5,641 bases of DNA from Acidobacteriota bacterium (GTDB taxonomy: Bacteria > Acidobacteriota > Blastocatellia > Pyrinomonadales > Pyrinomonadaceae), in NCBI GenBank assembly GCA_003222935.1, contig QHXL01000372.1:1-5641 (forward strand), given 5' to 3'. The notes beneath the pieces were generated by a model that saw only the letters and a program-made list of their open reading frames with translations, was not told the DNA's origin and did no database searches. The first letter of the stretch is position 1. Each line of letters opens with the position of its first letter. The position numbers were made by a program, and so were the translations under genes. This document shows, in pieces, positions 4,803-5,641 of the stretch.

Positions 4803-5641
4803 TTGTCAGGATCGTTCGATCGAGAGGAAATAGGAATGCGGTATCTCCTGGGCGAACTTTCTGAGCAGGAAAAGGCTAGCTTGGAAGAGCGGTTTTTCTC
4901 TGACGATCAGGAATTTGAAGAGCTCGAAGTGGCAGAAACTGAGTTGATTGATCAGTATCTTGCCGACGAACTCTCACCCGGCGACCGTACGCTGTTTGAG
5001 AAGAGACTGGTCACCTCCCCTCGTCTTGTCGAGCGAGTACGTATCAGCAGGATCCTCGCCTCGAGATTGGCCAGTTTTGGCGAACCTCAACCTGTCTCAA
5101 CTGTTCGCGACGAAGTTGTTCCGACGCCAACGCTCCCCTGGTGGAGAAAACTATTTGGATCGCAAACACTCCTTTCACCGGCGTTTGCAGCGGCACTTGT
5201 TCTTATTTTGGTGGCTGGAGTGGCGCTGGCGATAGTTTGGTCGAGGTATCGTAGCGAGTCTCAACGCTTGGCAGCCGAGACACAACAAAGGGTCGAACTT
5301 GAGCGACAGATCGCGGAGTTAAAAAGTAGAAGCGACCAGTTGGACCAGGATCTACAACAGGCCATTCGAGAACGAGAAGAAGCGCTTGCCAAATTTCACT
5401 CTCAATCGCCGCAAACCGATGAACCCTTGTCCCACATTGCAACGTTGTTTCTAATGCCTGGAGCTGTCAGGAGCGCCGGGGGCGGGAAGGATCTTCCACT
5501 GTCCTCCGAGATTTCTGCGGTGGATTTGGACTTGGATGTTAGCGACTCTGACTACTCGAGTTACGCCGCTACAGTACAAACCCCGGAAGGAAAAGTCGTT
5601 GCGCGGAAACCGAATCTAAAGCCAATTCAGTCGCGCGGTAA
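4803..5641 (+). CDS. Single-pass membrane protein with anti-sigma-like N-terminus, coiled coil and beta-rich C-terminal domain (3' truncated)
   Basis: The frame is open from TTG at 4803 to the window edge, giving 279 residues without a stop. Residues about 10-90 are helical and acidic (RYLLGELSEQEKASLEERFF, then ELIDQYLADELSPGDR) and resemble zinc-finger-type anti-sigma domains, but contain no Cys, so no zinc site. Residues about 125-146 (SPAFAAALVLILVAGVALAIVW) form one transmembrane helix. Residues about 150-200 are a charged coiled coil. From about 207 a beta-rich domain begins (LFLMPGAVRS; AVDLDLDVSDSDYSSYAATV), cut by the window end; its expected second half resembles the fragment at 1-183. 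The N-terminus should be cytoplasmic and the beta domain outside the membrane. Placed 35 bases after the sigma-like gene, it is a plausible anti-sigma factor or envelope sensor for it; this is inference. ATG at 4836 is an alternative start that would remove 11 residues. Confidence 0.8.
   Translation, partial: MSGSFDREEIGMRYLLGELSEQEKASLEERFFSDDQEFEELEVAETELIDQYLADELSPGDRTLFEKRLVTSPRLVERVRISRILASRLASFGEPQPVSTVRDEVVPTPTLPWWRKLFGSQTLLSPAFAAALVLILVAGVALAIVWSRYRSESQRLAAETQQRVELERQIAELKSRSDQLDQDLQQAIREREEALAKFHSQSPQTDEPLSHIATLFLMPGAVRSAGGGKDLPLSSEISAVDLDLDVSDSDYSSYAATVQTPEGKVVARKPNLKPIQSRG

Noticed and set aside
4948..5442. Open frames overlapping the membrane protein (4948-5235 plus, 5203-5442 minus)
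   Set aside because: The frame from 4803 has a transmembrane helix, coiled coil and domain motifs and is open to the window end; the others are shadows.

Overview
The window looks like a chromosomal regulatory region of an Acidobacteriota bacterium, probably of the Blastocatellia type. This is inferred from gene families remembered from that group: an ECF sigma factor of the TIGR02999 type next to a Ser/Thr kinase, a second sigma-like regulator with paired CxxxC motifs, membrane proteins with a conserved beta-rich C-terminal domain, and an exported ARPP-1-like (DUF6569) protein. Base composition is near half GC. No rRNA, tRNA, CRISPR array or transposase was seen, and no database search was run.

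Layout, left to right. Bases 1-183 are the 3' end of a plus-strand gene whose product ends in the same kind of C-terminal domain as the last gene of the window. A strong hairpin plus T-tract at 364-400 separates it from the convergent minus-strand gene 421-1467, a secreted ARPP-1-like protein. A 339-base gap (1468-1806) follows, with a cluster of GGAGAC motifs. Two overlapping minus-strand genes form an operon: an ECF sigma factor (2900-3484, with a possible longer start at 3691) and a Ser/Thr protein kinase (1807-2907), joined by an 8-base overlap. A long divergent intergenic region (3485-4146) carries a candidate promoter for the plus strand, a tandem repeat and two interleaved stems. On the plus strand follow a sigma-like HTH regulator (4147-4767) and, 35 bases later, a single-pass membrane protein with an anti-sigma-like N-terminus, coiled coil and beta domain (4803 to the window end, truncated).

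Read together, two sigma/partner modules stand back to back: a sigma factor with a cytoplasmic kinase on the left, and a sigma-like factor with a membrane-anchored partner on the right. In the left sigma factor, threonines lie in region 2.2 where canonical ECF factors are acidic. Control of sigma activity by phosphorylation from the adjacent kinase is therefore a concrete hypothesis. The right-hand partner is a plausible non-zinc anti-sigma factor or envelope sensor. Neither function is proven by the sequence.
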